DNA from: Dipteronia dyeriana
Taxonomy: Eukaryota > Streptophyta > Magnoliopsida > Sapindales > Sapindaceae
Assembly (NCBI GenBank): GCA_032871835.1
Contig: CM065297.1
Coordinates: forward strand, 23,987,098-24,051,097
DNA length: 64,000 nucleotides
Reading direction: 5' to 3'
A program made the translations under genes and the position numbers. Below are positions 22,474-35,953 of the stretch, one piece after another. The notes below the pieces were generated by a model. It was not told where the DNA came from and did not search any database. It saw nothing but the letters and a program-made list of their open reading frames with translations. Within the stretch, counting starts at the first letter, position 1. Each line of letters opens with the position of its first letter.

Positions 22474-23780
22474 CTATGTGGTTTGCCTACCACCAAGCAT
22501 TGCATTAGAGCTCTTTGGCTCTGTAAGCTTGATTTGTTCTAGCACTCTTGCTTCTTCAATCCCTTTCAAGTATGGCTTAACTCTATGCCCATTGACCTTG
22601 AAAGTGTCCCCACTCCTCAAATCTTCTAACTCTATCACTCCATAGGGGTAAACTTCCTTGATTCGATATGAACCGAACCATTTGGACTTCAACTTTCCCG
22701 AAAACATCTTCAACCGAGAGTTAAACAGTAGTGCCAACATTCCTGGATGCAAATCCTTTCTAATAATCGTCTTGTCATGCACTCTTTTTGATCTCTCCTT
22801 ATAGAGCTTTGCATTCTCATATGCCTCATCCCGAAGTTCTTCAAGTTCTTTCAATTGTAACTTCCTGTGCTCTTCCGCTTTGTCTAAGTCAAATTTGAGC
22901 GACTTAATAGTCCAATATGCATGGTACTCTAATTCCACCGGTAGGTGACATGCCTTTCCAAAAATCGACAAAAACAGAGTCATGCCAATTGGAGTCTTGA
23001 AAGTTGTCCTATATGCCCATAATTCATCATTTAACTTGGAAGCCCAATCTCTTCGGTTTGGCTTGATAATCTTCTCTAGAATTTGTTTGATATGCCGATT
23101 ACTGACTTCTACTTGGCCTGAGGTCTGAGGATGATATGAAGTCTCCATCTTTTGCCTTACATTGTACTGTCTCATCAATGTTGCAAATATCTTGTTACAA
23201 AAATGGCATCCTCCATCATTGATTATACATCTTAGGATCCCGAATCTTGTGAAAATAAACTCCTTCACAACAACCTTGCTATCATTTGTTTTGGTGGCCT
23301 TTGTTTCCACCCATTTGGACATATAATCCACTGCCACCAAAATATACAAGTTGCCCTCTAAAGGTGGGAACAGTCCCATGAATTCGATTCCCCAACAATC
23401 GAATATTTCCACCATTATATTCATCATTTGCGGCATTTCATTCCTCTTTCCTATATTCCTCGACGTTTAGCATCTATCAGATTTCATACAAAAGTGATAG
23501 GAATCCTTAAAAATAGAAGGCCATTAAAACCCTGACTAAAGTACCTTCAAAGCCATAGTTCTTGCACTAAAATTGCCTCCACAACTTAACTCATGACAAA
23601 ACTTCAGAATGTTCATCTCTTCACCTTCCGAAATACTCCGCCTAATAATCTGATCTGTTCCATGATTGAATACATCGGGTTCATTCCACAAATACTGCCT
23701 CGCCTTCCATCTGAATCTTTTCTTGCTTTGGTATGACAAATCTGGGGGGTATGATGTCATTTGTCAAGAAATTGACAATA
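22474..23780 (-). pseudogene. pol: Athila-like integrase of element B
   Basis: The zinc-binding N part (23760-23440) is broken; CHELSCGGNFSARTMALKVL is recognisable. The core (23436-22474) is open: [11 protein letters not shown] stands where the first catalytic Asp is expected (WGIDFMGPF), so that Asp is Glu here. Next come [24 protein letters not shown] (second Asp) and the SGQVEVSNR phrase (catalytic Glu). Then [23 protein letters not shown] and the C-terminal [17 protein letters not shown] end. The 320-residue open stretch is the longest intact reading frame in the window. Confidence 0.9.
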
Positions 23781-24290
23781 TCTGCATATTGTGGCTCTTC
23801 ATTTGCAATAACCAATAATCTCTCATCCGAAAAGTCATCTCTCAATGGAAGTGAATCCTCTTCTAGCTTGGATTCATGCATCAACCTACTCAAATGGTCG
23901 GCTACCATATTCTCACTCCCCTACTTATCTCGAAGCTGAAGATCAAACTCTTGCAATAAGAGTATCCACCTAATTAGTCATGGTTTGGAGTCATTATTTT
24001 GGAGGAGATACTCGAGAGCCGAATGATCTGTGAACACAACAATCTTGGCCCCGATCAAATATGATCTAAATTTCTCCAAAGCAAATATCACCTCTAACAA
24101 CTTCTTTTTCATGGTTGAGTAGTTGAGTCGAGCATCATTCAATGTTCTAGAAGCATAATAGATGGCAAGCAGAATCCTCTCTACACGTTGCCCAAGCACT
24201 GCCCCAATTGCATAATCTGATGCATCACACATAATTTCGAAAGGTAGGTTCCAATCAGGTGGTCTCATTACCGGTGCCGATGTCAATAAT
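23681..24290 (-). pseudogene. pol: RNase H of element B pol
   Basis: FEIMCDASDYAIGAVLGQ, IYYASRTLNDARLNYSTM, KKLLEVIFALEKFRSYL and VVFTDHSALEYLL are the classic gypsy RNase H motifs (24225-24000). A stop follows RDK (about 23925), then MVADHLSRL. The frame is shared with RT upstream through broken sequence. Confidence 0.85.
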
Positions 24291-25612
24291 GTCTTAAGCC
24301 TATGAAATGCTTTTAAGCACTTGTCATTGAAGTCGAACTCAATTGATTTTTATAGCAACTTACAAAAGGGTTTTGAAATCTTAGAGAAATCCCTAATAAA
24401 TATTTTGTAAAACCCGGCATGCCCTAAGAACAAACTAATTTCCCTCACTGTGGGTTGCAAACTTTTCAGCACATCAATCTTCACCTTATCGACCTCTATA
24501 CCTCACTCTGAAATTATGTGCCCCAAAACTATCCCTTGATGCATCATGAAGTGGCTCTTCTCCCAATTCAACACAAGATTTGCTTTATTGCATATTTTTA
24601 AAACTTAAAGATGTTGAGAAGACAATCGTTGAATGAACTCCCCGTTACTGAGAAATCATCCATAAAAATTTTGATAACTCCTTTCACCATGTCTGAAACG
24701 ATCGACATCATACATCGTTGAAACGTTTTGGGTGCATTACACAAACCAAAAGGCATACGCCGATACACAAATATCCTGAATAGACATGTGAAAGTATTCT
24801 TCTCTTGATCTTCTAGGTTGAATGCTATTTGATTATATCCTGAATAACCATCCAAGAAGCAATAATGATTATGTCCTGCAAGGCGTTCCAACATCTGATC
24901 TATGAAAGACAATGGGTAATGATCTTTACGAGTAACATTGTTAAGCTTCTGGTAATCTATGCAAACACTCCACCCGGTTTGAGCTCTCTGAGGTACCAAC
25001 TCGTTGTTCCCATTCCTCACAACTGTAATACAGGATTTCTTTGGTACCACATGAATTGGATTAATTCATCTATTATTCGAAATTGGATAGATGATACCAT
25101 TCTCCGGTGGCTTGAGAACTTCTTTCTTGACCCCCTCCTTCATAATAGGGTGGAGCCTTCGCTAAGCTTCTATTGACGACTTGGACCTTTCTTCAAGAAG
25201 AATCTTATGCATGCATGTTGTAGAACTAATTCCTATGAGATTATCCAAACTCCATTTGATTGCTCCCTTGTATTGCCTTAAAACTTCTATGAGTTCTGCC
25301 TCTTCTAGTGGACTCGATTCTGATGCTAGAATCACTGGTAATGACTTATTCTCCCCCTGAAAAACATAGTTCAGTGAAGATGGTAAAGGCTTCAACTTGA
25401 CCCTTGGAATGGAACTAGATTCCTTCATTAATCCTTTGGAATGAATCTCTTCATTGATTTCATTTAGCGCATCTGAATCACTTGCCTAGACTAGAGTATT
25501 GATCCAATCATTTCCTAGATCTCCTCCTTTCGTGACAATATCCTGGCTCACATAAGCTACTATCTAGAAAAGTTGTTTATAATCGAACATCTATTCTTCT
25601 GAAAAGTCTTTC
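24291..25612 (-). pseudogene. pol: Athila-like reverse transcriptase of element B
   Basis: The pre-RT linker VKLKPLPSSLNYVF (about 25405-25362) is typical of Athila. The RT core follows: GWSVCIDYQKLNNVTRKDHY, MLERLAGHNHYCFLDGYSGY, MPFGLCNAPKTFQRCM and IFMDDFSVTG with the catalytic DD (about 24670-24650). Frames break near 25160-25050 and 24598, with stops in the connecting parts. Coding traces extend up to about 25612 (a KDFSEE phrase). Confidence 0.9.
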
Positions 25613-26598
25613 ATACTCCTACAAATAAAACGATTAAAATCATAGGAGTGCTTAAACAACTTAATACTATACAACTATAAGCTATTCTACTTAAGATAAT
25701 TTACTAGTACTAGTTTTAGGACATACAAGAGTTAGTTATATTATTATCATGCATGATATCTTAACTTCTCAATCAACTATCTTGCCTCATGCAAAATATT
25801 TTAAAAACCTTAATATCTCTTAAAGAATCAACATCCTAAACTTCCTTTATAATTAAGAAATTAAGAAGAATAAGGAAACTATTGATGAAGATTTAAGAGA
25901 AAGGAGATTGAGTTAAAAGGTTAACTTTGATAAGAAATTATAAGATATTTTTGAGAAAAAGTGAAGGAATAGGTTACCAATTTTTTTTTGGATTGAAATG
26001 AGATATTTCCATATTTAAGGAAGATATTTTGAAGTTTACGAGTTGAACATCTCAGTACCAAGTCGCAGAAGCTGACATGGCATCTGACCTCACCCAAAAC
26101 ATCTTCTCGGGAACTGTGTTGGGAGCAATCTGTGACTTCCTTCTCGCAGTCTCATCTCGCGGAACTGCTCCAGAGCTTATTGCTACTTTATACTGCTAGT
26201 TTCCCCATGCAGGAAGAACACACATGCCTATCTCTACACTTCAGACTCCAACAATACGACTTCCTTCTCACAGATATAACTCGCAGATATGCTCTAGAGA
26301 ACGCTGCAATTTCATTCTCCTCTTTCTATAGGTTCGTACTCGCAAATACATATCATTGTCTAACCAACTGTGACTGCATGCTCGCAGTTCTACATCCTAA
26401 AGGAACTTCAGGAGATGTTGCTACATTGAAACTTTCTAACCGCGACTTTCGTCTCGCAGAACTCTTTCAGACTAAACTGTGAGTTATGTCTGCGAGTTCT
26501 AACTCGTAGACGTAGCTCGTCGATTCGACCTCTTCCTTCAAACTCTATATTCTTCTGATCCCCCTGCTTTTTAACCTGCATAAAAAAAAAATATTTAC
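25613..26598. repeat. LTR-like fragment inside element B
   Basis: This non-coding kilobase lies between the RT linker of B and the end of element C. Its second half (26040-26530) is full of CTCGCAG/CTCACAG motifs like those in the B LTRs, and in the same orientation, but it does not align to them base for base. It may be a piece of an LTR from a related Athila family. Its ends were not resolved. The plus-strand open frame at 26132-26482 is a product of this repeat-rich text and is not called as a gene. Confidence 0.4.
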
Positions 26599-28741
26599 AT
26601 TTGGAACCCCGTTCACCGGTTAAGCAGCGGAACTAGGTTTTTAAGTTTTTAATACAAATCATAATCTGTATCTGGGACCAGTGAACTTGAGATCATAATT
26701 ATTTTTAATACATACAATATGTAAACACAGGAAATTAAAATAGATATAATCAGAAGAAGGAAATCTTACCAACGTTTGGAGGCTCCTTCACTTTACGATA
26801 TGCTCCTGTCTGAACCAATCTCGCCAACGTTTGAAGGCTCCTTCACTTTTCGATGTGCTCCTATCTAAACCACTCGATCTTCCTCGCTATCTTCCGGGAT
26901 TGGTAACTGCGTGTGAGCTCGTCACAGTCTCAGGAACTTAAATGGAGGATGTAGAGAAAAACACTTGAAGAAACTCTTTCTTCTTGATCAATATGCAACA
27001 CTTGCTTTATTCTTTTCACAGGCACATATACAATTGCTATTTCTTTACTTGTTCACGCCAACTAGCCAAAAAAATGTTTTTCATTTTTTGTTGTTGCGTG
27101 TGTATCAGGTACACACCTAAAAAACAAAAGCAATTTTTTTTTTCAATCTATGCCTCACGCCTAATCAATTTGCATCTCATGCAAAATACTAATGTGTGTT
27201 GATCTCACACTTATCTTAATTGCATCTCATACCTACTGCATATCAATCCACGCACAATAATAAAACTTGCACGTTTTTTCACTCCTTTTCCTTTACTGAT
27301 TCACACACATTCAGTTTGTATCTAATACAAATCGTAAGTGTGCATTTATATATATATTTTTTCTTAAATATAATAAATTTAAATCTTTTAAGATATCTCA
27401 TATCTTTAAATATATTACTCAATTTGTTTTTAATTCAAACTCTCTAAATTCACAAATAAATATCTAATTTAGTAAAAATAAAATAATTATTTTTTCTTTA
27501 AAATTAAATATCAATCAACATCCTCAAGCTAATAGTTAATTCATAATTCATAATTATCAATATAATTAAATAATCTAATTATTTAATTAATTTAACTATT
27601 AACATTCATTAATTAAATAATATCATTATTCAATTATTTTCCGAATAAACACGTATCACTTTCGCAACACAACTAATTGGACAATCTAATTAGTTGACCG
27701 TGACCCTTGTTACCTAAATCGATCGGGCTAGTAAGGGGACCTAATGGACCCACAATATTTTGAACTCCAAAAATCCTCATAATCATTAAATAAACTCTTT
27801 AAATAATATTCCTTGATTATTAACTTCTTTAATATTCCATTAAAAACCCGAAGCTGCACTCTCTCAACTGCAGACGCTTTTACATAGACCGATACAACTC
27901 GATGTCCATCGATATAGCTATTACACATGGTGTGATCCTCCACAATAGTTCATAATTAGAGTTGGGTCATAATATTCGTTATACCCCTTTAATTACATAT
28001 ATCCTTTAAGTACCATTGATTCTCTAATGGACAATAAATTCTATTTCCTCACGGAATTAGGAGATCGCTCATATTGTCCAAGTCTCGAATCAACCCTTAA
28101 GGGAACTACCGTCTACTTCTCACAAGAAGAAGTGGATTCCACTATTGTGTACAAACCTTCCCAGCCATAAGCCACACCATAATCCCAACATACGGAGCCT
28201 ATTGATTAGGATTTACATCCGACCTCACCCATGGTATATCAAAGACCATGATCTAACCTGAAAGAGTCGATAAGACACTCAGGATTAAGATCACCCACAT
28301 ATAGCTATAATTAGTTGATATATATATATATATATATGAATCTCATCGGTAAAACGGATCTTGGTAAGAGATTCATGTAGATCATGGCCCAGTCCTATAT
28401 GATCACATCATACAAGGTGCCTCCATTCCCATATCTCATATGAGTGATTCAGGATAGAATCATCGTATATTACAGAATGGACCGCAGCTATAGATTAACC
28501 ACAGATAAAGTACCCAACTTTATTTGCTATATATGGTTTCTTTAGATTGCACGCCACTTACCGTATCCATTCGTGTATGACACTCATATACACAGTTCGA
28601 GATTACATCCGGTAATCTTGGACGTATAATATATGCATAAGTTATAAAATAAACAACACAACAAGAATGAATTGAAATTTTCCTTTTATTTATTTCATAA
28701 ATCCATTTACAAATTACATCTTTAGGGCATAAACCTTAACA
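26599..28741 (-). repeat. 3' LTR of element C
   Basis: The minus-strand start is TGTTAAGGTTTATGCCC (28741); the end near 26599 reads GGGGTTCCAAAT. It holds a 55-bp tandem duplication (units at 26769 and 26824) in the R/U5 part, shared with 34210-36346 and 36359-38553. Confidence 0.85.
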
Positions 28742-28770
28742 ATCTTCCACTAATCTTCCACTTGCACCAA
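28742..28770 (-). other. Polypurine tract of element C, duplicated
   Basis: The minus strand reads AAGTGGAAGATT then AGTGGAAGAT directly before the LTR: two near copies of the tract that is single in A (AAGTGGGAGAT). Confidence 0.65.
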
Positions 28771-30251
28771 AACATGTAAGGCATGTCTCGTAACCCTAGA
28801 CCATCTAGGTGACCCAAAAACACTTTGGTCGGTAAGGTCTTCATAAATGGATCAGCATGATTGTCTTGTGAGGCTATCTTGGTGACGATCACATCTCCTC
28901 TCTGCTCTATCTCTCTAATGAGATGATACTTTCTTTCTATATGCTTCCCTCTCTTGTGGCTTCTTGGTTCTTTGGAGTTAGCCACATCACCACTATTATC
29001 ACAATAAAGAGTGATGGGCTTATCCAGGTCCGGAACAACTTCCAGATCACTCAAGAACTTACAGAGCTAAATAGCCTCTTTAGTAGCTTCACAAACGGCT
29101 ACATATTCGGCTTCTTTGGTGGAGTCAGCAATGCAAGATTGCTTGATACTTCTTCAGACAATGGCTCCATCACCCAAGGTGATTACTGATCCAGACATGG
29201 ATTTCCTAGAATCCCTGTTTTGCTAAAAATCAGAATATGTGTATCCTAACAGGATCATATCCTGCCCGGAATACACTAGTATATAGTCTCTCATTCTCCA
29301 AAGATACTTAAGAATTGTCTTGACAGCAACCTAATGATCCAATCCTATGTTGGACTTGTATCTGCTGTCTACTCCCATTGCAAAGCAGATGTCCGGTCTC
29401 ATGTATAATATAGCATAATTGAGACTACCTACTGTCGATGCATAGGGTACACGTCTCATATCCTCAACTTCTTGAGAGGTCTTAGGACACTGTTCCTTAG
29501 ACAAGGGAACTCTATGCCTAGAAGGTAAATGACCTTTCTTGGAGTTTTGCATCGAAAATCGTACAAGAATCTTGTTGATATATGATGCCTGAGACAGTGT
29601 TATGAGTTTGTTCTTACGATCCCTTATAAGTTCAATCCCTAGAACATATCTTGCCTCTCCCAAATCTTTCATTTGGAATTGGCTAGCTAGCCAACCCTTT
29701 ACATCAAATAACACTCCCATATCATTCCCAATGAGTAGGATATCATCTACGTATAGAACCAAGAAAACTACTTTTTTATCAATGATGCGTTTGTAGACAC
29801 ACGGCTCATCGACGTTCTGCTCGAAGCCATAGGTTTTGATCACATCATCAAACATAGTGCCCAAAATCTAGATGTTTGCTTAATTCCATAGATGGACATT
29901 TATAGCTTGCAAACCTTTTGCTCTTGATTTGGAGACACGAATCCCTCTAGTTGCATCATATAGATGCTCTCATCAAGATTGCCATTCAAGAATATAGTCT
30001 TGAGGTCCATTTGCCAAATTTCGTAATCAAAATAGGCAACAATGGATAAAAGAATTCTAATAGATTTAAACATGGCTACTGGCAAGAAGGTCTCTTCATA
30101 ATCGACCCCCTCTTTCTGGGTATAACCCTTGGCCACTAGCCTTGCCTTGGAGGTCTCTACCTTCCAATCTACTCCTCTCTTTCTCTTGTAGATCCACTTA
30201 TACCCCATCCGGTAAGTCTATAAGATCCCAGACTGAATTAGAGTACATGGA
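28771..30251 (-). pseudogene. pol: Copia RT and RNase H of element C
   Basis: RT starts with YKWIYKRKRGVDWKVE, KARLVAKGYTQKEGVDYEET and IWQMDLKTIFLNGNLDE (30208-29900). A frameshift near 29880 precedes FDDVIKTYGFEQNVDEPC, YVDDILLIGND (active site) and LGEARYVLGIELIRD (29864-29331). RNase H follows with LYCDNSGDVANSKEPRSHKR and QRGDVIVTKIASQDNHADPF (29054-28780). Where A and D have TAG, this copy keeps the CAG of EQRGDVIV. Stops and frameshifts make it inactive. Confidence 0.9.
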
Positions 30252-31512
30252 CTACATCTTGAGATTCATGACTTTAAGCCATTCCTCTTTATCAGGATTT
30301 TCCATTGCATTCTTAAATGTTAATGGATCATCCATACTATCAGCAAAGACAACACCTTGTCCCTCACCTATACCTAAATAGCATTCAGGTTGTCTCACAA
30401 CCCTCTCACTACGTCTAAGTGGTGCTGTATCTTGATCAGGAACCATCTGACTCTCAGATGTTTGTGGATCAACAACTCTTGTTGATGAAGTACTAGTCTC
30501 ACCAGGCTCCAACTCATTTAATACAATCTTGAAACGTGGTTTATGGTCACTAATATAATTGTCCTCAAGAAACATTGCATTTGTCGATACAAATACTTTG
30601 TTACCTTCAGGACTATAGAATTGTCCACCTCTGGTCTCCTTGGAGTATCCTACAAACTGGCAGACAACAGACTGAGTCTAGCTTTCCTGATCTGTTCTTC
30701 AGCACGTGTGCTGGGCACCCCCATATGCAGAAATGTCGCAAACTAGCTTTACGACCATTCCACACCTTTAGGGGAGTCTAAGGAACAGATTTGGATGGCA
30801 CTACATTCAAAATGTATACCGTTGTTTGTAACGAATATCCCCAAAAGAAATTTGTTAATGATGAGAAACTAATCATAGATCTCACCATTTCCATCAGGGT
30901 TCTATTTCTCCTCTCCGCGACACCATTTTACTGAGGTGTACCGGGAGCTGTGAGTTGGGAAACTATCCCATGCTCGACCATGAATTCTTCAAAATCTTGG
31001 TCAAGGTACTCACCTCCACGATCTAATCGTAGTGACTTGATAGTTCTACCTAATTGATTCTCAATTTCAGCTCGGAATTCTTTAAACATTTCAAATGTTT
31101 CCGACTTCCGTTGTATTAGGTAGATGTATCCATATCTTGAGTAGTCATCTATAAAGGTGACATAATACTTATAACAACCCCTAGCTTTAACATTCATCAG
31201 TCCTTAGACGTTTGTATGTATAAGTTCTAGCGGTTCTTTAGCTCTAAGCCCTTTTCCAGTAAAAGGTCTCTTAGTCATCTTACCTTCCAGACAAGATTCG
31301 CAGACAAGTAAGGTGCCAACCATTAACTCACTTAAAGGTCCGCTTTTTACTAGTCTGTCTATCCGGTCAAGGTTGATATGACCAAGCCTTAGATGCCAGA
31401 GATATGTGTTATTATCTGGAGAAATCTTATGTAGTTTAGTTTTTGGTTTTTCAACCTTAAACATTTCGGTGGTTAGCAGTGTAGTATGTATTAACAGTCT
31501 TAACATATACAA
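30252..31512 (-). pseudogene. pol: Copia integrase and linker of element C
   Basis: The H-H-C-C zinc motif is present (LWHLRLGHINLD ... CESCLEGKMTKRPF, 31400-31260). The first catalytic Asp is replaced by Asn in LIHTNV, which is followed by a stop. IDDYSRYGYIYLIQ and LDRGGEYLDQDFEEF (second Asp) are intact. A stop falls just before the [10 protein letters not shown] phrase with the catalytic Glu (about 30925-30895). The linker to RT (30575-30252) contains SDHKPRFKIVLNELEPGE and LRRSERVVRQPECYLG. Confidence 0.85.
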
Positions 31513-31884
31513 GTTGTTTTCATTAATTCATGAACAAATATTCAGACCATTCTTTCCAATAATAACAAACTTATTATTAAAAGAAATAGATTTTTTTTGT
31601 TCTAACAACTTAGAAACGGAAATCAAATTCCGTGTAAATCCAAGAATATAAAATACATTGTCCAACAATATATAATTATTACAAAAACATAATCTAATTA
31701 CGCCCACTGCTCATGCCGACACAACATCCCCTGACCCCACACATATTGAGAATGCTTGCACCTCTAGTTGTGTCCAAGAATCAGTCTATTGTAAAGAAGA
31801 ACAAACATGGTTAGAGGCCCCTGAATCAACTATCCAGGGTGAAGAATCATCTTCTACTAAACACGACTTAAGAATAAGTAAAAA
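31513..31884 (-). pseudogene. pol: Copia protease region of element C
   Basis: SPWIVDSGASNHVCSSLQ (about 31845-31792) holds the DSGA active site. GDVVSA is followed by TGA (31713-31711) at the same codon as in element A, and then continues AVGVIRL. NLISVSKLLEQ links to integrase. Confidence 0.8.
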
Positions 31885-32621
31885 CTATTTACTTTTCTTG
31901 GACTTCTTCTTGCTTTGGGCTTTCTTGGGTTTGGGCTTACCCTTCGATTTCCTAGTAAACCTCTTTCTCTTCTTATTATTAGAGTAAGATGGTTCAACAA
32001 CATTTGCTTCACCGGTCTTGCTCTTGTTGTCCTTTGTCAAGGACTCAAAGGTAGTAAGCTCATTGAGCAACTGTGTGAGATTGAACCTTAACTTGTTCAT
32101 CTTGTAGTTGCTCTTAAGCTGATCAAAACTCTTCGAAAGAGTCGTTAGTATGATGCTCTCTTGACTGGGTTCGTCAATGGCTCCGTCTTTGACTTCTGCC
32201 ATGTTGAAGTAGGACATCATGCTCAGGACATGTTCCCGAACTAACGTACCTTCCTTCATACGAGCGAGCATAGCGGAACGAACACTTCATGTCGCTTTTG
32301 CTCATAGGGCTGCCCGAACATAACTTGCAATGACTCCATGATTTCGAATCCTGAAGTCATTGTTTCATGTTTTGTGACAAGCATGTCTTTCATTGAAGCC
32401 AACAGATATGTTCAAGTCTTCTCATCAGATGAGACCCATCGCTCGTATGCCTCATGAACAGTTTGTGTGGCATTGGCAGCAGGCACTGGAGGACATTTCT
32501 CCATAAACACAAACTTGAGGTCTTTGGTGACCAATATTGCAATAATGTTAAGTTTCCACTTAGTGTAGTTATCACCAGTTAATTTGTCGTTTGCGAGAAT
32601 TTGAAGTAATGGAGAAGACAT
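31885..32621 (-). pseudogene. gag: Copia gag of element C
   Basis: The start ATG (32621-32619; MSSPLLQILANDKL) lies just after an acceptor-like TTATTTATTTCAG (read on the minus strand). LTGDNYTKWKLNI and TVHEAYERWVSSDE follow, a TGA-type break near 32412, a frameshift around 32280, then VREHVLSMMSYFNMAEVKDG and NKLRFNLTQLLNELTTF. The tail is Lys-rich (KGKPKPKKAQSKKKSKK) and, as in A, has no CCHC knuckle before the protease. Confidence 0.85.
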
Positions 32622-33962
32622 TATTGCTGAAATAAATAAGACATTCACTCAGTCATTTATTTAAAACAAGTTTGAGTGCTTTGGCATAAATTTAAACATG
32701 ATGCATGAACATGTTTAACGAACTAGAACTACCCTAAAACTAGTTGCTATACCACGACAATCCAACATACCACATAGAAGTTCTGCCTTAGGGTCAGTCA
32801 AGTCTTTGCATGTTGGATCGAGACATTCTCAATCAAATGATATTCTAGAATAACTCTTATTCCATATCATTAAACCATCGTTCATTCAGTCAGGTTTTTA
32901 ATTAACAAACTTAATCAAAACCTTTGTGAGTGTAACCCACCATTTCAGATCTCACGAGCTTAACTCGAGAATTGCCGCCTTAGGGTCAGTCAATCCCGAA
33001 ATACCATCAGAAATCCTATCCGTTAGGAAGTCATCTTTGGTATTGACCTTTGTGGAAACCCTCCTTAGGAAGGACGAAAGCAAAGCCGTCACGAGGCCCC
33101 ACTCGGATCTCACGGTGTTGAACTAATGATGGAGACCACGGGATATATATATCATATATCCCTCTTCCACTCACTATTTCCAAATTAGGGTTTTCTATTA
33201 ACCGTTAATGCACCTAGACTCTACATGATTAAACGACTAACTTTAATCAAGTTATCTAGCGCATTAACTAATTAGAACCAAATTCTAATTAACTAATAAA
33301 TTATTAATAATTTTTAACAATTAAAAATCTAATCTATTAGTGAACAATCTAAGATTCAGTAAACAATTTACTAATGTCAGATTATTATGATAGTGTTTAC
33401 CAAGTTTTAACAATTAAAACTCTAACACTTTATTCGGTTCATTTATTATTAGGTAATTAATCATATTAATCCTAGTTACAATAAATGACCCCATTAATCT
33501 AACTTATTAAACTCTTTAATAACTATATTAATATTAATGAGAATTACCAAGTTTTATATCCATTAAAAAAAAAACTAATCTCATTGTTCATTGCCATTTA
33601 TGTATTTACCTATTTTAATCACATTAAAAAATACATAAAGTATCAGGCTATAATGTATGTATGACATATCAAATATATTTGTGTAGGCACATCTAATATA
33701 AATGACATACGTATGCATGGCAATGCTCTTATCATCATATAATATAAAGCATACATGAATTGACCGCATACTGTGGATTATTTAAAATAAAAAATTGGAA
33801 TCTAAAATTACAAAAAATCTCCAAGGCATTCCTTGGTGTTCTTGTAATATCCGAGTCTTCCAGTCTCTTCAGATCACTCCGATTCATCTCATGAATCCTT
33901 CTTCGTGATTTTTCCAGGTCTTCAATATATGTTACATTTTTTTTACAATACAATAACAGTAA

Positions 33963-34005
<43 letters not shown>

Positions 34006-34195
34006 CAAAATAAAATAATACAACAAAATAAACCCTAAATCCACAAGACCATATAACTAACGATCAATCATGTATTTGTAAATTAAAAAATTTAATATAT
34101 ATACAAAAATATCATACAGTCAATTTAAATTGTGCCTACACAATCATACATACAGGAGCATCGAAAACAATTTCCTATTCCGAAAATAAAACAGG
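32622..34195 (-). other. Long untranslated leader of element C
   Basis: No coding capacity recognised. It is homologous to the A leader plus an extra block (about 33500-34120) with an (AAT)n array at 33959-34004. It ends in a splice-acceptor-like site at 32627-32639. Confidence 0.6.
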
Positions 34196-34207
34196 GCTCT
34201 GATACCA
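34196..34207 (-). other. Primer binding site of element C
   Basis: The minus strand reads TGGTATCAGAGC, exact for initiator-Met tRNA, with two bases between it and the LTR end ...TTCCAACA at 34210. Confidence 0.9.
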
Positions 34208-34209
34208 AT

Positions 34210-35918
34210 TGTTGGAACCCCGTTCACCGGTTACGCAGCGAAACTAGGTTTTAATTTTTTTAATACAGATCATAATCTGTATATGGGACCAGTGAACTTG
34301 AGATCGTAATTATTTTTTGAAACTAATACATACAATATGTAAACACAGAAAATTGAAATCGATATAATCAGAAGAAGAAAATCTTACCAACGTTTGGAAG
34401 CTCCTTCACTTTACGATATGCTCCTGTCTGAACCAATATTGCCAATGTTTGGAGGCTCATTCACTTTACGATGTGCTCCTGTCTAAACCATTCGATTTTT
34501 CTCACTATCTCCCGGGATTGATAACTGCGTATGAACGCGTCACGGTTTCAGAAACTAGAATAAAGCTGTAGAGAAAAACACTTAAAGAAACTCTTTCTTC
34601 TTAATCAATATGCAACACTTGTTTTTTTCTTTTCACAGGTACACATGCAATTTCTATTTTTTTACTTGTTCACGTCAACAAGCCAATTTTTTTTTTGTTG
34701 CGTGTGTATCATGTACACACCTAAAAAACAAAAGCAATTTTTTTTTTCGATCTATGCCTCACGCCTAATCAATTTGCATCTCATGCAAAATACTTATGTG
34801 TGTTGATCTCACACTTATCTCAATTTCATCTCATACCTACTGCATATCATTCCACGCACAATATTAATACTTGCACGTTTTCTCTCTCTTTTTTCTTAAC
34901 TGATTCACACACATTCAATTTGTATCTGCTACAAATTGTAAATGCGCATTTTTATCTTTTTTTTTAATATAATAAATTTAAATCTTTTAAGATATCTCAT
35001 ATCTTTAAAAATATTACTCAATTTGTTTTGAATTCAAACTCTTTAAATTTACAAATAAATATATAATTTAACAAAAATAAAATAATCAAATTATTTTATC
35101 TTTAAAATTGAACATCAATCAACATCCTCAAACTAATAGTTAATTAATAATTCATAATTATCAATATAATTAAATAATCTAATTATTTAATTAATTTAAC
35201 TATTAACATTCATTAATTAAATAATCTCATTATTCAATTAATTCTTGAATAAACACGTGTAACTCTCGTAACACAACTAATTGGACAATCCAATTAGTTA
35301 ACCGTGACCCTTGTTACTTAATCAATTGGGCTAGCAAGGGGACCTAATGGACCCACAGTATTTTGAGCTCCAATAATCCTCAGAATCATTAACTAAACTT
35401 TTTAATTAATATTCCATGATTATTAACTTCGGTGTTATTCCACTAAAAACCTGAAATTGCACTCTCTCAACTGTAGACGATTAGACACAGATCGATACAA
35501 CTCGGTGTCCATCGATATAGCTATTACACATGGTGTGATCCTCCACAATAGTTCATAATTAGAGCTGGGTCATAATGTCCGTTATACCCCTTTAATTACA
35601 TATATCCTTTAAGTAACATTGATTCTCTAATGGACAATAAATCCTATTTCTTCACGGAATTAGGAGAGCACTCATATTGTCCAAGCCCCGAATCAACCAT
35701 TAAGGGAACTATCGTCTACTTCTCACAAGAAGGAGTGGATTCCACTATTGTGTATAAACCTTCCCAGCCATAAGCCAAACCGTAATCCCAATATACGAAG
35801 CATATTGATCGGGGACTACATCCGACCTCACCCAAGGTATATCAAAGACAACGATCTAACCTGAAGGAGTCGATAAGACACTCAGGATTAAGATCACCCA
35901 CATATAGCCATCATTAGT

Positions 35919-35953
<35 letters not shown>

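Noticed and set aside
26132..26482. 116-residue plus-strand open frame
   Set aside because: It falls in the CTCGCAG-rich LTR-like fragment and has no recognisable domain.
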